Positions 8,926-17,809 of a stretch of DNA of 61,532 nucleotides are shown piece by piece. Origin of the DNA: Butyrivibrio sp. (GTDB lineage: Bacteria > Bacillota > Clostridia > Lachnospirales > Lachnospiraceae). Below the pieces are notes generated by a model, which worked only from the letters and a program-made list of their open reading frames with translations, was not told where the DNA came from and searched no databases. A program made the translations under genes and the position numbers. Numbering within the stretch: position 1 is the stretch's first letter; each line of letters begins with the position of its first letter. The stretch lies in contig JAEEXE010000014.1 in NCBI GenBank assembly GCA_016291375.1, positions 1 to 61,532 of the forward strand, given 5' to 3'.

Positions 8926-10377
8926 ATGCTTATAAGACTAAAAGACTACATCGATAGAAAATCATCCGGTCGAGTTAAAGCTGCCGGATACGATGCAGAA
9001 AAATATATAGACAAATTAGGTCGTTATGATCATTATGATGATTTAGAAAATTATTACGAGTCAGATGACAGATATGAAGACTACGATGATCCTGAAGGTG
9101 AGTTTGAGGAATTTCATGATGACCGCTACGATGATCGCTACGATGCCAGCAGTGATTATGATTATCGTGACGACAATAAGGACCGCGATTCATACGCTGA
9201 AGATCATACCAAGGAAAAAGAATATGGCGATCATTATGATACCTATGATGATGACCGCTATGATTATGTAGATCCCCGTATAAGATATGAAGACGAATAT
9301 CCATACGATGATAGAAGATACTACCGCGACAGGCATTCAGATCGCAGATATTCTGATCGCGGGTACGAAGATGAGAGATACGCCGATGACAGATATACTG
9401 ATCGCAGATACGAAGATGAAAGGTATGCCCGTGATGATCGCGAAGACAGATACGCCGACGACAGGTATTCTGATGTCGGATACAATGATGCCGGGCGCGA
9501 AGATGACAGATACGGTGATGACGGGTATAATAACGGAATATATGATGACTTTAGACGTAGAAATAAAAGGGAGAGCAATATGAGAGACGACAGAAGAGAT
9601 GAACGTATAGATAATACAAGAAGATATACAGAAGACAGATACGACGAAGACAGATACGATCGAGATGATTTCGACGATAGATACGATCGAGATGATTTCG
9701 ACGATAGATACGATCCCGATGAGATGTACGCCCGTGACGACCGCGAGGAGAGGTATGCCCGTGACGGCCGCGAGGATAGATACGTCCGTGACGACCGCGA
9801 AGACAGATACGCCCGCGACAATCGCGATGACAGATACGCCCGCGACGACCGCGAAGACAGATACACCCGCGGCGGAAGAAATGCACGAAGCATAAGATAT
9901 GATGAGCGCGACGGAAGGGATGTTCGTGAAAGACGTCGCCGCTATGATGATTATGATGATGACTTTGATGACAGAAGAGGCAGCAAGAAGCATGGTAACG
10001 GTATTTTGACTGCTCTTATTGTTGCTGCAGTTCTTTTGATCGGTGCAGTTATATTTGTAAAGATTGCTATTCCTTCCATTAAGCACAAGGCTAAGCAGGC
10101 AGTAGCGGAGAAGGCTGTTGAAACTGTATTTGAAAACGCAGATAAGATTCCCGGAGCCGGTGAGAAGATTGGCGAGATTACATCCAAGATGTCCGAGGAG
10201 GACAAGGAGAAGGTGACAGAGATCGTTGCAGAGCACATGGATACAGAGACTGTCTCCGATGTAATGGAATATGTCAATAATGGCGACGAAGCCGGACTTA
10301 TTGAATATGCGTCAAAGGAGCTTTCTCCTGAAGAAGTCCAGGAGCTTACAGAATTGTATCAGAAATACAAAGAGTGA
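8926..10377 (+). CDS. Membrane-anchored Asp/Arg/Tyr-repeat protein
   Basis: This 483-residue protein has three parts. The N-terminus (1-40) is short and mixed. Residues about 40-350 are a low-complexity region built almost only of Asp, Arg, Tyr and Glu, with recurring DDRY, EDRY and RYDD units and a run of 10-residue repeats of the type RYARDDREDR at about 268-320. A hydrophobic helix follows (about 360-382), then a 100-residue Lys/Glu-rich helical tail. The charge balance suggests a disordered polyampholyte tethered to the membrane. No signal peptide is present, so the repeat part is probably cytoplasmic. Function is unknown; RNA binding or condensate scaffolding is conceivable but unproven. 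Confidence 0.85.
   Translation: MLIRLKDYIDRKSSGRVKAAGYDAEKYIDKLGRYDHYDDLENYYESDDRYEDYDDPEGEFEEFHDDRYDDRYDASSDYDYRDDNKDRDSYAEDHTKEKEYGDHYDTYDDDRYDYVDPRIRYEDEYPYDDRRYYRDRHSDRRYSDRGYEDERYADDRYTDRRYEDERYARDDREDRYADDRYSDVGYNDAGREDDRYGDDGYNNGIYDDFRRRNKRESNMRDDRRDERIDNTRRYTEDRYDEDRYDRDDFDDRYDRDDFDDRYDPDEMYARDDREERYARDGREDRYVRDDREDRYARDNRDDRYARDDREDRYTRGGRNARSIRYDERDGRDVRERRRRYDDYDDDFDDRRGSKKHGNGILTALIVAAVLLIGAVIFVKIAIPSIKHKAKQAVAEKAVETVFENADKIPGAGEKIGEITSKMSEEDKEKVTEIVAEHMDTETVSDVMEYVNNGDEAGLIEYASKELSPEEVQELTELYQKYKE
9661..9714 (+). repeat. Two tandem 27-bp identical units
   Basis: Two identical 27-base copies sit head to tail inside the repeat gene, encoding RDDFDDRYD twice. Exact identity indicates a recent slippage or unequal-exchange duplication, so the length of the region may vary between strains. 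Confidence 0.9.
9727..9876 (+). repeat. Array of about five diverged 30-bp units
   Basis: Units of about 30 bases encode 10-residue repeats such as YARDDREDR, YVRDDREDR and YARDNRDDR. The third positions differ while the protein pattern is kept, which suggests selection on the amino-acid pattern. Confidence 0.75.
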
Positions 10378-10689
10378 AAAATATCTCAATAACGCAAAAA
10401 CACCCACGGGGGGACGTGAGTGCCTGCGATTTTCTTATGAGGGGGAGATAGTGATTACTCTAAAGAATTAGAGCATGATTACATCACTAACTTAACTATA
10501 CTATATACTATAAATGTGTACAAAAAGTGAATAAATTCACTTTTTTTGAAAAAAATTTCAAGTATAATTGCGTGCAATGCAATTTCATTTCAATTAGCGG
10601 CAAATTTTATTCTTTTTATATGGCATTTTGATTATATGCTAACTAATATATAGTTAGTAAAATGTTTTTATAAGGAAAAGGAGGCCGTT
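10378..10689. other. Intergenic region upstream of the flagellin-like gene
   Basis: This 312-bp gap contains an imperfect GC-rich hairpin (10401-10422, CACCCACG with CGTGAGTG), a purine-rich GAGGGGGAG followed by a GTG codon and an almost immediate stop, the terminator at 10522, and a 7-bp-arm palindrome CTAACTAATATATAGTTAG at 10639-10657 just before the next gene. I see no intact gene. Confidence 0.5.
10522..10547. terminator. AT-rich hairpin with T-tract, possibly bidirectional
   Basis: AAAAAGTGAAT pairs with ATTCACTTTTT across a very short loop, giving a T-tract on both strands. It would end transcription from the repeat-protein gene. Confidence 0.65.
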
Positions 10690-11460
10690 ATGTCAGGCAT
10701 TTCTGCAATATCCGGATATTCATCATATTCGCCCTATTCTGTAATTTCAAACGGTGGAACATATACCAGAGCAGCTCAGGGAGCATCAGAGCTTGCTATA
10801 CAGGAAGAGACCAAGGCTCAGACCACAGGTCTTGAGGCTGGTGCGCAGAATTTACAATCTGCAAAATCCGCACTTAATGTAGAAGACGGGGCGATGCAGG
10901 AAGTTACTGAGTACCTTCAGTCCATCAAGGAACTTTCGGTTAAGGCAGCTAACGGAACATTGTCAGACAGCGACAGAAGGTCAATTCAGGATCAGATTGA
11001 TCAGTACAAACAGGGCATAGATGATATAGCTGCTTCCACTACATATAATGAAAAGAAACTTCTTGACGGAACAACGCCTGACATGAGAGTAGCTTCTGAT
11101 AACAATGGCTCTGAAGAGGTTATCACATCCAAAAATGTTTCCCTTAAGTCCCTTGGACTTGAGGATTATGATGTAAGCTCCGGTAATTTTGATATGAGCG
11201 TTGTGGACAAGGCACTTGAGAAGCTTTCAAGTGCAAGAAGTGATGCCGGTGCCCAGACTAACAGAGTTGAGCACGCACTTACTTATAATAGTCACGCTGC
11301 CATGGAACTTAACGGATATCAGATGAATAAAGAGGAGCAGAACGTATCTGATGCAATAAGCGCACTTAAGACTAAACAGGCACTTGATGCATATCAGGTT
11401 AATCTTCAGAAGAAACAGCAGGAAGATAAAGAGAGACAATCAATGATGTTATTCACTTGA
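10690..11460 (+). CDS. Orphan flagellin-like protein
   Basis: This 256-residue protein resembles the conserved ends of flagellin. Residues about 45-115 (NLQSAKSALNVEDGAMQEV, IKELSVKAANGTLSDSDR) match the N-terminal D1 helix region, and residues about 170-246 (DKALEKLSSARSDAGAQTNR, LNGYQ, ISALKTKQALDAYQ) match the C-terminal helices. The first 25 residues lack the usual flagellin start and the C-terminus carries a charged QQEDKERQ extension, so polymerisation into a normal filament is doubtful. No other flagellar gene is near. It may be a minor or divergent flagellin or a derived secreted protein. An AAAAGGAGG site precedes the ATG. Confidence 0.75.
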   Translation: MSGISAISGYSSYSPYSVISNGGTYTRAAQGASELAIQEETKAQTTGLEAGAQNLQSAKSALNVEDGAMQEVTEYLQSIKELSVKAANGTLSDSDRRSIQDQIDQYKQGIDDIAASTTYNEKKLLDGTTPDMRVASDNNGSEEVITSKNVSLKSLGLEDYDVSSGNFDMSVVDKALEKLSSARSDAGAQTNRVEHALTYNSHAAMELNGYQMNKEEQNVSDAISALKTKQALDAYQVNLQKKQQEDKERQSMMLFT

Positions 11461-11495
11461 TGAATTTTAACATTGAATTTTATACAATGATAAAA

Positions 11496-11530
11496 ATGCG
11501 CTGTTAATTTAGTTTAACAGCGCATAATTT
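11496..11530 (+). terminator. Terminator of the flagellin-like gene
   Basis: A perfect 12-bp stem (ATGCGCTGTTAA with its complement) is followed by AATTTTA. Confidence 0.75.
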
Positions 11531-11622
11531 TAGCCAGAACAGTCTTTGGTACGCGCACAGGTGTATTTTTGTCAAAGATTCTTGATGTATTTTAATCACT
11601 TTGAGCGATTTTAATCTATTGC

Positions 11623-11651
11623 TTGACATCATATTGTCCTTTGATTATTAT
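11623..11651 (+). promoter_or_regulatory. Promoter of the opp leader
   Basis: TTGACA (11623-11628), 17 bases, then TATTAT (11646-11651) form a near-consensus promoter. Transcription would start near 11658, over 200 bases before oppB. Confidence 0.75.
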
Positions 11652-11657
11652 AGTCTG

Positions 11658-11756
11658 TGCTTGCACGTATTAAAGTATTATTTTATGCGTGTTCTTAATA
11701 TGGATGTTTATGTACAATGGCGTACGGGCAAGTATGTCATTGTACTTTTTTTGCCC
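11658..11756 (+). promoter_or_regulatory. Structured opp leader with terminator and alternative hairpin
   Basis: GTACAATG (11712-11719) pairs with CATTGTAC (11738-11745) directly before seven T residues, a terminator. The overlapping pair GGGCAA (11726-11731) with TTGCCC (11751-11756), extended by AGTA/TACT, would compete with it. This could be an attenuator or a short RNA of about 95 bases. No known riboswitch class was recognised. Confidence 0.5.
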
Positions 11757-11825
11757 AATTTAGCGCGATAAAGTGATAACGCTTTGAATGACAAAGTAAA
11801 TCGTAAACAATCCATTATTTCGGTG

Positions 11826-11831
11826 TATAAT
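11826..11831 (+). promoter_or_regulatory. Possible second -10 element before oppB
   Basis: TATAAT lies 43 bases before the oppB ATG, downstream of the leader hairpin. No good -35 is at the right distance. It could give leader-independent transcription. Confidence 0.35.
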
Positions 11832-11873
11832 AGACATATAACCGACAATACAATATTACAGGTTGGAGAGACT

Positions 11874-12803
11874 ATGAATACTAAGACACTTATGTACATT
11901 GTAAAGAGAATACTGCTTGCAATAGTGACGATCTGGGTAGTTATCACAGTTACCTTTTTTGTAATGCACGCAGTACCCGGTGGCCCTTTTACTGGAGAGA
12001 AAGCTGTAACCAAGCAGGTTATGGCAGCCATGGAGGCTAAATATGGATTGGACAAGCCTCTTGGAGTTCAGTATCTAACATATCTTAAGGACATATGCTT
12101 TCATTTTGATTTTGGTCCTTCACTTAAACAGAGAGGACGTAGCGTTAACAGCATTATTTTCGACGGAATGAAAACTTCTGCAAAGCTTGGAATTATCGCT
12201 GCGATCATAGCTCTTATCTTTGGCGTTGTTCTTGGATCTTTTGCAGCACTTCGCAGAAATAAACTTGTTGACAGAATCATAATGGTAATGACAACAGCAT
12301 TTGTATCAATGCCTTCATTTATCATGGGATCGTTCTTACTTATAATATTTGCAATAAATTTTAAAATCTTTCCTGCGAACGGAGCAGCTCAAAATGGACT
12401 TTTCCTTCCTATTTTGACTCTTTCGCTTTATCCTATGGCGTATATCACAAGACTAACAAGATCTTCAATGCTTGAAGTTTTGGGACAGGATTATATCAGA
12501 ACAGCCAAGGCTAAGGGTGTTTCCGGAATGAAGATTATCTTTGGTCACGCACTTAAAAATTCGCTTATCCCTGTTATTACATATTTTGGACCTATGCTTG
12601 CGGGCATTGTTACAGGTTCCCTCGTTGTTGAACAGATCTTCGCGGTTCCCGGAATCGGAAGAGCATTTGTTAACAGCATCACGGGACGTGATTATCCGCT
12701 TGTTATGGGAACAACTATTGTACTTGCCATCCTTATCGTAATCATGAATCTTATTGGCGACATCATGTACAAGGTTGTAGATCCTCGAATCACATTAGAA
12801 TAA
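11874..12803 (+). CDS. oppB: Oligopeptide ABC transporter permease OppB
   Basis: This 309-residue inner-membrane permease begins MNTKTLMYIVKRILLAIVTI, the usual first helix of OppB/DppB proteins, followed by PGGPF and the family's conserved cytoplasmic EAA-like loop (VLGQDYIRTAKAKGVSGMKI). The frame is open to 11784, but ATG 11874 has a GGTTGGAGAG site and gives the family's normal N-terminus. It forms half of the membrane channel with OppC, 17 bases downstream, and is first gene of the oppBCDFA operon. Confidence 0.93.
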   Translation: MNTKTLMYIVKRILLAIVTIWVVITVTFFVMHAVPGGPFTGEKAVTKQVMAAMEAKYGLDKPLGVQYLTYLKDICFHFDFGPSLKQRGRSVNSIIFDGMKTSAKLGIIAAIIALIFGVVLGSFAALRRNKLVDRIIMVMTTAFVSMPSFIMGSFLLIIFAINFKIFPANGAAQNGLFLPILTLSLYPMAYITRLTRSSMLEVLGQDYIRTAKAKGVSGMKIIFGHALKNSLIPVITYFGPMLAGIVTGSLVVEQIFAVPGIGRAFVNSITGRDYPLVMGTTIVLAILIVIMNLIGDIMYKVVDPRITLE

Positions 12804-12820
12804 TTGGGAGAGTAATATAA

Positions 12821-13879
12821 ATGGATAACAAAATTTTTAGCGCACAGGTTAATATGGACGATTTTATTCCTGCCACCGATGCTGAGAAAGAGTATATGGT
12901 GCAGATGCGTCCTTCATCTACATTTTTCAAGGACAGTGTAAAAAGACTTCTTAAAAACAAAGTTGCCACAACTTGTTTCTTTTTAATAGTATTCATTACT
13001 TTAGCGGCTATTTTTATTCCGATGTTCTGGCCTTATTCATATGAGCAGATGCTCGGAATGCAGCCCGGTAAGGTTACAGATAATTCTTTTAATAACCTCA
13101 GCCCTTTTGAGTACAGCAAAACTGAGCATGAGCTCATTGCTGCAGGACAGAAGGTTGTTCCACATATTTTCGGAACAGATTCTCAGGGAAGAGATTATTT
13201 CATCCGTGTTGTTTACGGAACACGTATTTCACTTGCAGTAGGCTTTTTTGCCAGCATAATCGTACTTATTATCGGTATGACAATCGGTTCAATTGCTGGT
13301 TATGCAGGAGGTAAGGTAGACCTGGTTATCATGCGAATAGTAGATATAATTTATTCGCTTCCCGATATGCTTATGGTTATCCTTCTTTCATCGGTACTTA
13401 AGGTAACCATGGAGGGAGCACTTGACGGAACAGTGCTTGCCAAGATTGGGTCCAACATTATCAGTTTGTTCATTGTATTCGGTGTTCTTTACTGGGTATC
13501 AATGGCTAGACTTATCAGAGGTCAGATCCTTTCACTTCGTGAGCAGGAGTATGTTCTTGCAGCGCAGGCTGCCGGAGCAAAGGGTAAGTGGATCATTCTT
13601 AAGCATCTCATTCCCAACTGCTTCTCAGTGATCATTATTTCTACAGCGCTTCAGATTCCCAGTGCTATTTTCACAGAGAGCTACCTCTCATTCCTGGGAC
13701 TTGGTGTAAATGCACCCATGCCTTCACTTGGATCTCTTGCATGTGATGCGCTTAACGGAGTTTCATCATATCCTTCAAGATTGGTGATCCCTGCAATAGT
13801 TATTTCACTCATCGTTTTGTCTCTTAACCTTTTCGGCGACGGACTTCGCGATGCGTTCGATCCTAAGCTTGATACATGA
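12821..13879 (+). CDS. oppC: Oligopeptide ABC transporter permease OppC
   Basis: This 352-residue protein has the cytoplasmic N-terminal extension and first helix typical of OppC (residues about 45-65), the FGTDSQGRDYFIRVVYGTRISL motif region, and the conserved EAA loop (LREQEYVLAAQAAGAKGKWI). It pairs with OppB to form the peptide channel. The gene lies between oppB and oppD with short gaps and a GGGAG site. Length is slightly above the family average because of an insert near residues 185-205. Confidence 0.93.
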   Translation: MDNKIFSAQVNMDDFIPATDAEKEYMVQMRPSSTFFKDSVKRLLKNKVATTCFFLIVFITLAAIFIPMFWPYSYEQMLGMQPGKVTDNSFNNLSPFEYSKTEHELIAAGQKVVPHIFGTDSQGRDYFIRVVYGTRISLAVGFFASIIVLIIGMTIGSIAGYAGGKVDLVIMRIVDIIYSLPDMLMVILLSSVLKVTMEGALDGTVLAKIGSNIISLFIVFGVLYWVSMARLIRGQILSLREQEYVLAAQAAGAKGKWIILKHLIPNCFSVIIISTALQIPSAIFTESYLSFLGLGVNAPMPSLGSLACDALNGVSSYPSRLVIPAIVISLIVLSLNLFGDGLRDAFDPKLDT

Positions 13880-13922
13880 TCGGCATATACAAAAGAGAAA
13901 GACAGATTAGGAGATTTTAAAT

Positions 13923-14912
13923 ATGAGTTTATTGGAAGTCAGAGATCTGCACACCTCTTTCTTTACAGATGCAGGAGAGGTCAAGGCAGTAAACGGTGTT
14001 TCATTTAATTTGGATAGAGGCAAAGTTCTTGGAATAGTGGGAGAGTCAGGTTCCGGTAAGTCCGTAACTGCTTATTCCGTTATGCAGATCCTTGCAGGAA
14101 CAGGTAAGATCGTTTCAGGATCTATCAAACTTGACGGTGAAGAACTTGTTGGTTCAGGCGAGAAAGTCATGAAGACAGTAAGAGGAAATAAGGTTTCCAT
14201 TATTTTCCAGGATCCCATGACAAGTCTTAACCCTACATATACTATAGGTCATCAGCTCATGGAAGCTATTTTGCTTCATACAGGCAGAAATAAAGAACAG
14301 GCCAAAGACCGCGCTATCGAGATGCTTAAGCTTGTTAACGTCAATGAACCTGAGAAACGTATGAATCAGTATCCGCACGAGTTCTCAGGTGGTATGAGAC
14401 AGAGAGTTATGATTGCTATGGCACTTGCCTGCGAGCCTGATATTCTTATCGCTGACGAGCCTACAACCGCGCTTGATGTTACTATTCAGGCGCAGATCCT
14501 TGATCTTATGAAGTCACTTCAGAAAGAGCTTGGAATGGCCATCATCATGATCACTCACGATCTTGGCGTTGTTGCTCAAATGTGTGATGAAGTTATCGTA
14601 ATGTATGCCGGTTCAATCTGTGAGCAGGGAACTGCAGATGAGATCTTTTACAATCCTTGCCATGAGTATACAAAGGGACTTCTTCGTTCCATTCCTACTG
14701 AGGGAAAAGAAGGTAAGAAGCTTGAGCCTATTTCAGGAACACCTATCGACCTTCTTAACATGCCCAAGGGATGTCCTTTCGCACCCAGATGTGATGCTGC
14801 CATGAAGATCTGCCTTAGAGAAAGAGCAGAGCGCATGCAGATTAATGACGACCACGCCGCAGGCTGTTGGATGAATGTCAAGAAGCAGATGGAAGGCGGT
14901 GAGAAGGCATGA
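13923..14912 (+). CDS. oppD: Oligopeptide ABC transporter ATPase OppD
   Basis: This 329-residue ATPase energises peptide import. Walker A is GESGSGKS, the signature is FSGGMRQRV, and Walker B is [13 protein letters not shown]. The C-terminal oligopeptide-transporter extension contains [14 protein letters not shown], a cysteine cluster that binds an iron-sulfur cluster in some family members. The last four bases (ATGA) overlap the start of oppF, implying translational coupling. Confidence 0.95.
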   Translation: MSLLEVRDLHTSFFTDAGEVKAVNGVSFNLDRGKVLGIVGESGSGKSVTAYSVMQILAGTGKIVSGSIKLDGEELVGSGEKVMKTVRGNKVSIIFQDPMTSLNPTYTIGHQLMEAILLHTGRNKEQAKDRAIEMLKLVNVNEPEKRMNQYPHEFSGGMRQRVMIAMALACEPDILIADEPTTALDVTIQAQILDLMKSLQKELGMAIIMITHDLGVVAQMCDEVIVMYAGSICEQGTADEIFYNPCHEYTKGLLRSIPTEGKEGKKLEPISGTPIDLLNMPKGCPFAPRCDAAMKICLRERAERMQINDDHAAGCWMNVKKQMEGGEKA

Positions 14913-15898
14913 GCACAAATATGAATGAGAAGAATCTTTTAGAGATCAAGAATTTAAAAGAATATTTTGATATAAATGTTGGCTTTTTCAAGACTAAGCC
15001 TTTGAAGGCTGTTGACGATGTGTCTTTTTCCATAAAAAAAGGTGAGACACTTGGACTTGTAGGAGAGTCAGGATGCGGTAAGACCACAGTTGGTCGTACT
15101 ATATTAAATCTTTATAAGCCTACTTCCGGTGAGATCTGGTATGACGGTAAGCTTATTAAGACCAAAGAGGATATAAAAGAGTTCCGTAAGAAAGCTACAA
15201 TGGTTTTCCAGGATCCCTATTCATCACTTAACCCCAGAATGACTGTATCTGACATTATTGGAGAGCCTTTGGATATTCACAAGCTCTACAATACCAAGGA
15301 GGAGCGTAGAGAACGCATTCTTGAGCTTATGGGTTATGTAGGACTTAACTCTGAGCACGCTTCAAGATATGCTCATGAGTTCTCCGGCGGACAGAGACAG
15401 CGTATCGGTATTGCAAGATCACTTGCGGTTAATCCTGAATTTATAGTTTGTGACGAGCCCGTATCGGCTCTTGACGTTTCCATTCAGGCGCAGGTTATCA
15501 ATATGTTTGATGAGCTTCAGGATAAGCTTGGACTTACATATCTGTTCATTGCTCACGATCTTTTGGTTGTTCGCCATATCAGTGACAGAATAGCAGTTAT
15601 GTACCTTGGTAAGATGGTAGAACTTGCAGATGCAGACGAGATTTATAATCATCCTCTTCATCCTTACAGCAAGTCACTTCTTTCCGCAGTGCCTGTTCCG
15701 GATCCCAAGATCGCAAGAGCAAATCAGCGTATCGTTTTATCCGGAGATATACCAAGCCCCCTCAATGCTCCTTCAGGATGCCCTTTCCGTACAAGATGTC
15801 CTTATGCCAAGGCTGATTGTGCTGAGTGCATGCCTGAGTTCAAAGAGGTTAGCAAAGGTCACTTTGTTGCGTGTCATCATATAGAAGACGCCAACTGA
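14909..15898 (+). CDS. oppF: Oligopeptide ABC transporter ATPase OppF
   Basis: This 329-residue partner of OppD has Walker A GESGCGKT, signature FSGGQRQRIGIARSLA and Walker B FIVCDEPVSALD. Its C-terminus carries the same Cys-containing motif (CPFRTRCPYAKADC). It starts within the stop region of oppD by a 4-base overlap. The two ATPases would act as a heterodimer beneath OppBC. Confidence 0.95.
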   Translation: MSTNMNEKNLLEIKNLKEYFDINVGFFKTKPLKAVDDVSFSIKKGETLGLVGESGCGKTTVGRTILNLYKPTSGEIWYDGKLIKTKEDIKEFRKKATMVFQDPYSSLNPRMTVSDIIGEPLDIHKLYNTKEERRERILELMGYVGLNSEHASRYAHEFSGGQRQRIGIARSLAVNPEFIVCDEPVSALDVSIQAQVINMFDELQDKLGLTYLFIAHDLLVVRHISDRIAVMYLGKMVELADADEIYNHPLHPYSKSLLSAVPVPDPKIARANQRIVLSGDIPSPLNAPSGCPFRTRCPYAKADCAECMPEFKEVSKGHFVACHHIEDAN

Positions 15899-15939
15899 AT
15901 GATAAATACAACTCATAATTCATAATAAGGAGGAAAATT

Positions 15940-17733
15940 ATGAAAAAGAAGTTATTATCAGTACTTCTTGCTGCTAGCATGGTACTGAGCCTTGTTGCCT
16001 GCGGCGCCAAAGCTAATGGCCCTGCAAAGGATGGAATAAGCGTATGTCTTGCATCCGAGCCGGCAACACTTGATCCTGCACTTCAGTCAGCTGTAGATTG
16101 CGGTATCGTTATCAATCACCTTTTCGCAGGTCTTGCTACTTGGGAAGAGGATGCAAATGGAGAGAGCGTACTTGCTCCTGATTGCATCACAGAATTTACT
16201 GAGGGTGTAGAGAATGAGGATGGAACAGTAACTTATACTTATACACTTAAGGATGGTCTTACTTGGTCTGACGGAAAAGCCGTAACAGCAAATGATTTCG
16301 TATTTGCTTGGAACCGTGCTGCGTCACCTGCAACAGCTGCAGATTACGGTTACATGTTTGATGTAATCGACGGATATGATGAGATGTGGGCTGAAGATGC
16401 TAAAGGCGATGAGAAGCTTAATGTTCAGGCTCCTGATGATAAGACTCTTGTAGTAACACTTAAGAATCAGGTTCCTTACTGGAACGAGCTTATGGCATTC
16501 CCTACATATAAGCCTGTTCGTGAAGATGTTGTAGCTAACGAAGCTTGGGCAACAGAGCCTAAGACAATGATCTGCAACGGTGCTTACAAAATTGAGAGCT
16601 GGAAGCACAATTCTTATCTGACACTTAGAAAGAGAGATGATTATGTAGATGCAGCTAAGGTTACAATGCCTGCTATCAACTTCTATCTCTCAGATGATGT
16701 TAACAACGATCTTGCTAATTTCAAGAACGGCGATTGGCAGTTTATAGATGATGTACCTACAAACGAGATTCCTGCTCTTAAGAAGGATTATCCTGATGAG
16801 TTTAAGATTGTAGGTAATGTTGGTACATATTACCTTTGCTGGAATGTAAACGAAGACCTTCTTCCCAACAGCGATCTTGAGGGAACAGAGAAGGCTCAGG
16901 CTGAGGCAGAGGTTAGAAATGCCATCAACCTTCTTGTTGACAGAAACTATATTGTTGAAGATGTTGCACAGGGTGGACAGGTTCCTGCTTCTTCATTCGT
17001 AGCTATGGGTCTTACAGATGCTGACGGAACAGAGTTCTATAAGAATGCAGGTAACAACGATTTCACTGGATACTATGATGTAACAAAAGAAGCTTACGAG
17101 AAGACTTGGGAAGAAGCTAAGGAAGTACTTAAGAAGTACTACACATATGATGAGGCTTCAGGAAAGTTCACAGATATGCCTTCACTTGTATACCTTTACA
17201 ACACTAACGAGGGACACAAGGCAATCGCAGAGGCTATCCAGTCTAACTTCGCTCAGATGGGAATTGACATGAGCCTTGAGAACCAGGAATGGGCTACATT
17301 CCTTGAGACAAGAAAGAATGGTGATTTCTCAGTAGCACGTAACGGATGGCTTGGCGACTACAACGATCCTATTTCTTTCCTTGATATGTGGACAACAGTT
17401 TCAGGTAACAACGATGTTCAGCTTGGTAAGGGCGACAATGAGACAGTAAAGGCTTACAGCATCGACCTTACAGACCTTGGCTATGACATAAAGGTTGAGA
17501 ACGGAACATGGGCTGAGACTTATGATGTTGTTATAAGCGAGGTTAAGAAGTGCACAGATGAAAATACAAGATATGCACTTATGCACAAGGCTGAGGATCT
17601 CCTTATGTCAACAGGTACTATCTGTCCTATCTATTTCTATACAGATCTTTACATGATTGACGACAGCGTAGACGGATTCTTCACAACTCCTCTTGGCTTT
17701 AAGTATTTCATGTATTGCACAATCAATAAATAA
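15940..17733 (+). CDS. oppA: Oligopeptide-binding lipoprotein OppA
   Basis: This 597-residue receptor begins with a signal peptide and the lipobox LVAC, so it is tethered outside the membrane. It has the SBP family 5 layout: ISVCLASEPATLDPALQ near the start, the TVTYTYTLKDGLTWSDGKAVTANDFVFAW stretch, and a C-terminal region with the lobe-closing domain. It captures peptides for OppBCDF. Placing the receptor last is common in Firmicute opp operons. An AAGGAGG site precedes the ATG. Confidence 0.95.
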   Translation: MKKKLLSVLLAASMVLSLVACGAKANGPAKDGISVCLASEPATLDPALQSAVDCGIVINHLFAGLATWEEDANGESVLAPDCITEFTEGVENEDGTVTYTYTLKDGLTWSDGKAVTANDFVFAWNRAASPATAADYGYMFDVIDGYDEMWAEDAKGDEKLNVQAPDDKTLVVTLKNQVPYWNELMAFPTYKPVREDVVANEAWATEPKTMICNGAYKIESWKHNSYLTLRKRDDYVDAAKVTMPAINFYLSDDVNNDLANFKNGDWQFIDDVPTNEIPALKKDYPDEFKIVGNVGTYYLCWNVNEDLLPNSDLEGTEKAQAEAEVRNAINLLVDRNYIVEDVAQGGQVPASSFVAMGLTDADGTEFYKNAGNNDFTGYYDVTKEAYEKTWEEAKEVLKKYYTYDEASGKFTDMPSLVYLYNTNEGHKAIAEAIQSNFAQMGIDMSLENQEWATFLETRKNGDFSVARNGWLGDYNDPISFLDMWTTVSGNNDVQLGKGDNETVKAYSIDLTDLGYDIKVENGTWAETYDVVISEVKKCTDENTRYALMHKAEDLLMSTGTICPIYFYTDLYMIDDSVDGFFTTPLGFKYFMYCTINK

Positions 17734-17743
17734 TCGTTATACT
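17715..17743 (+). promoter_or_regulatory. Putative sulP promoter overlapping the end of oppA
   Basis: TTGCAC (17715-17720), 17 bases, then TATACT (17738-17743) lie across the oppA stop codon. The transcript would start near 17750, just before the hairpin at 17764. Confidence 0.5.
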
Positions 17744-17763
17744 TCATATGTATGACATCATGT

Positions 17764-17797
17764 GTCGCTCCGAAAGATTCTTCGGAGCGACATTTTT
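17764..17797 (+). terminator. opp terminator abutting the sulP ribosome site
   Basis: A perfect 11-bp stem (GTCGCTCCGAA with its complement) is followed by ATTTTTT. The T-tract runs directly into GGGAG, the ribosome site of sulP, so any sulP transcript from upstream must pass this hairpin. Confidence 0.85.
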
Positions 17798-17809
17798 TGG
17801 GAGATTATT

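Noticed and set aside
9727..9876. Possible CRISPR-like array in the 30-bp repeats
   Set aside because: The units are contiguous with no spacers, diverge in third codon positions, and lie inside a reading frame.
9321..10236. Long antisense open frames opposite the Asp/Arg/Tyr repeat gene
   Set aside because: They mirror the repeat composition (Ser/Arg/Tyr or Ile/Val runs), have no ribosome sites, and the plus-strand frame has a good start, membrane helix and ordered tail.
17762..17809. Upstream GTG start for the SulP transporter
   Set aside because: It would translate through the perfect terminator hairpin; ATG 17810 has its own ribosome site and a normal N-terminus.
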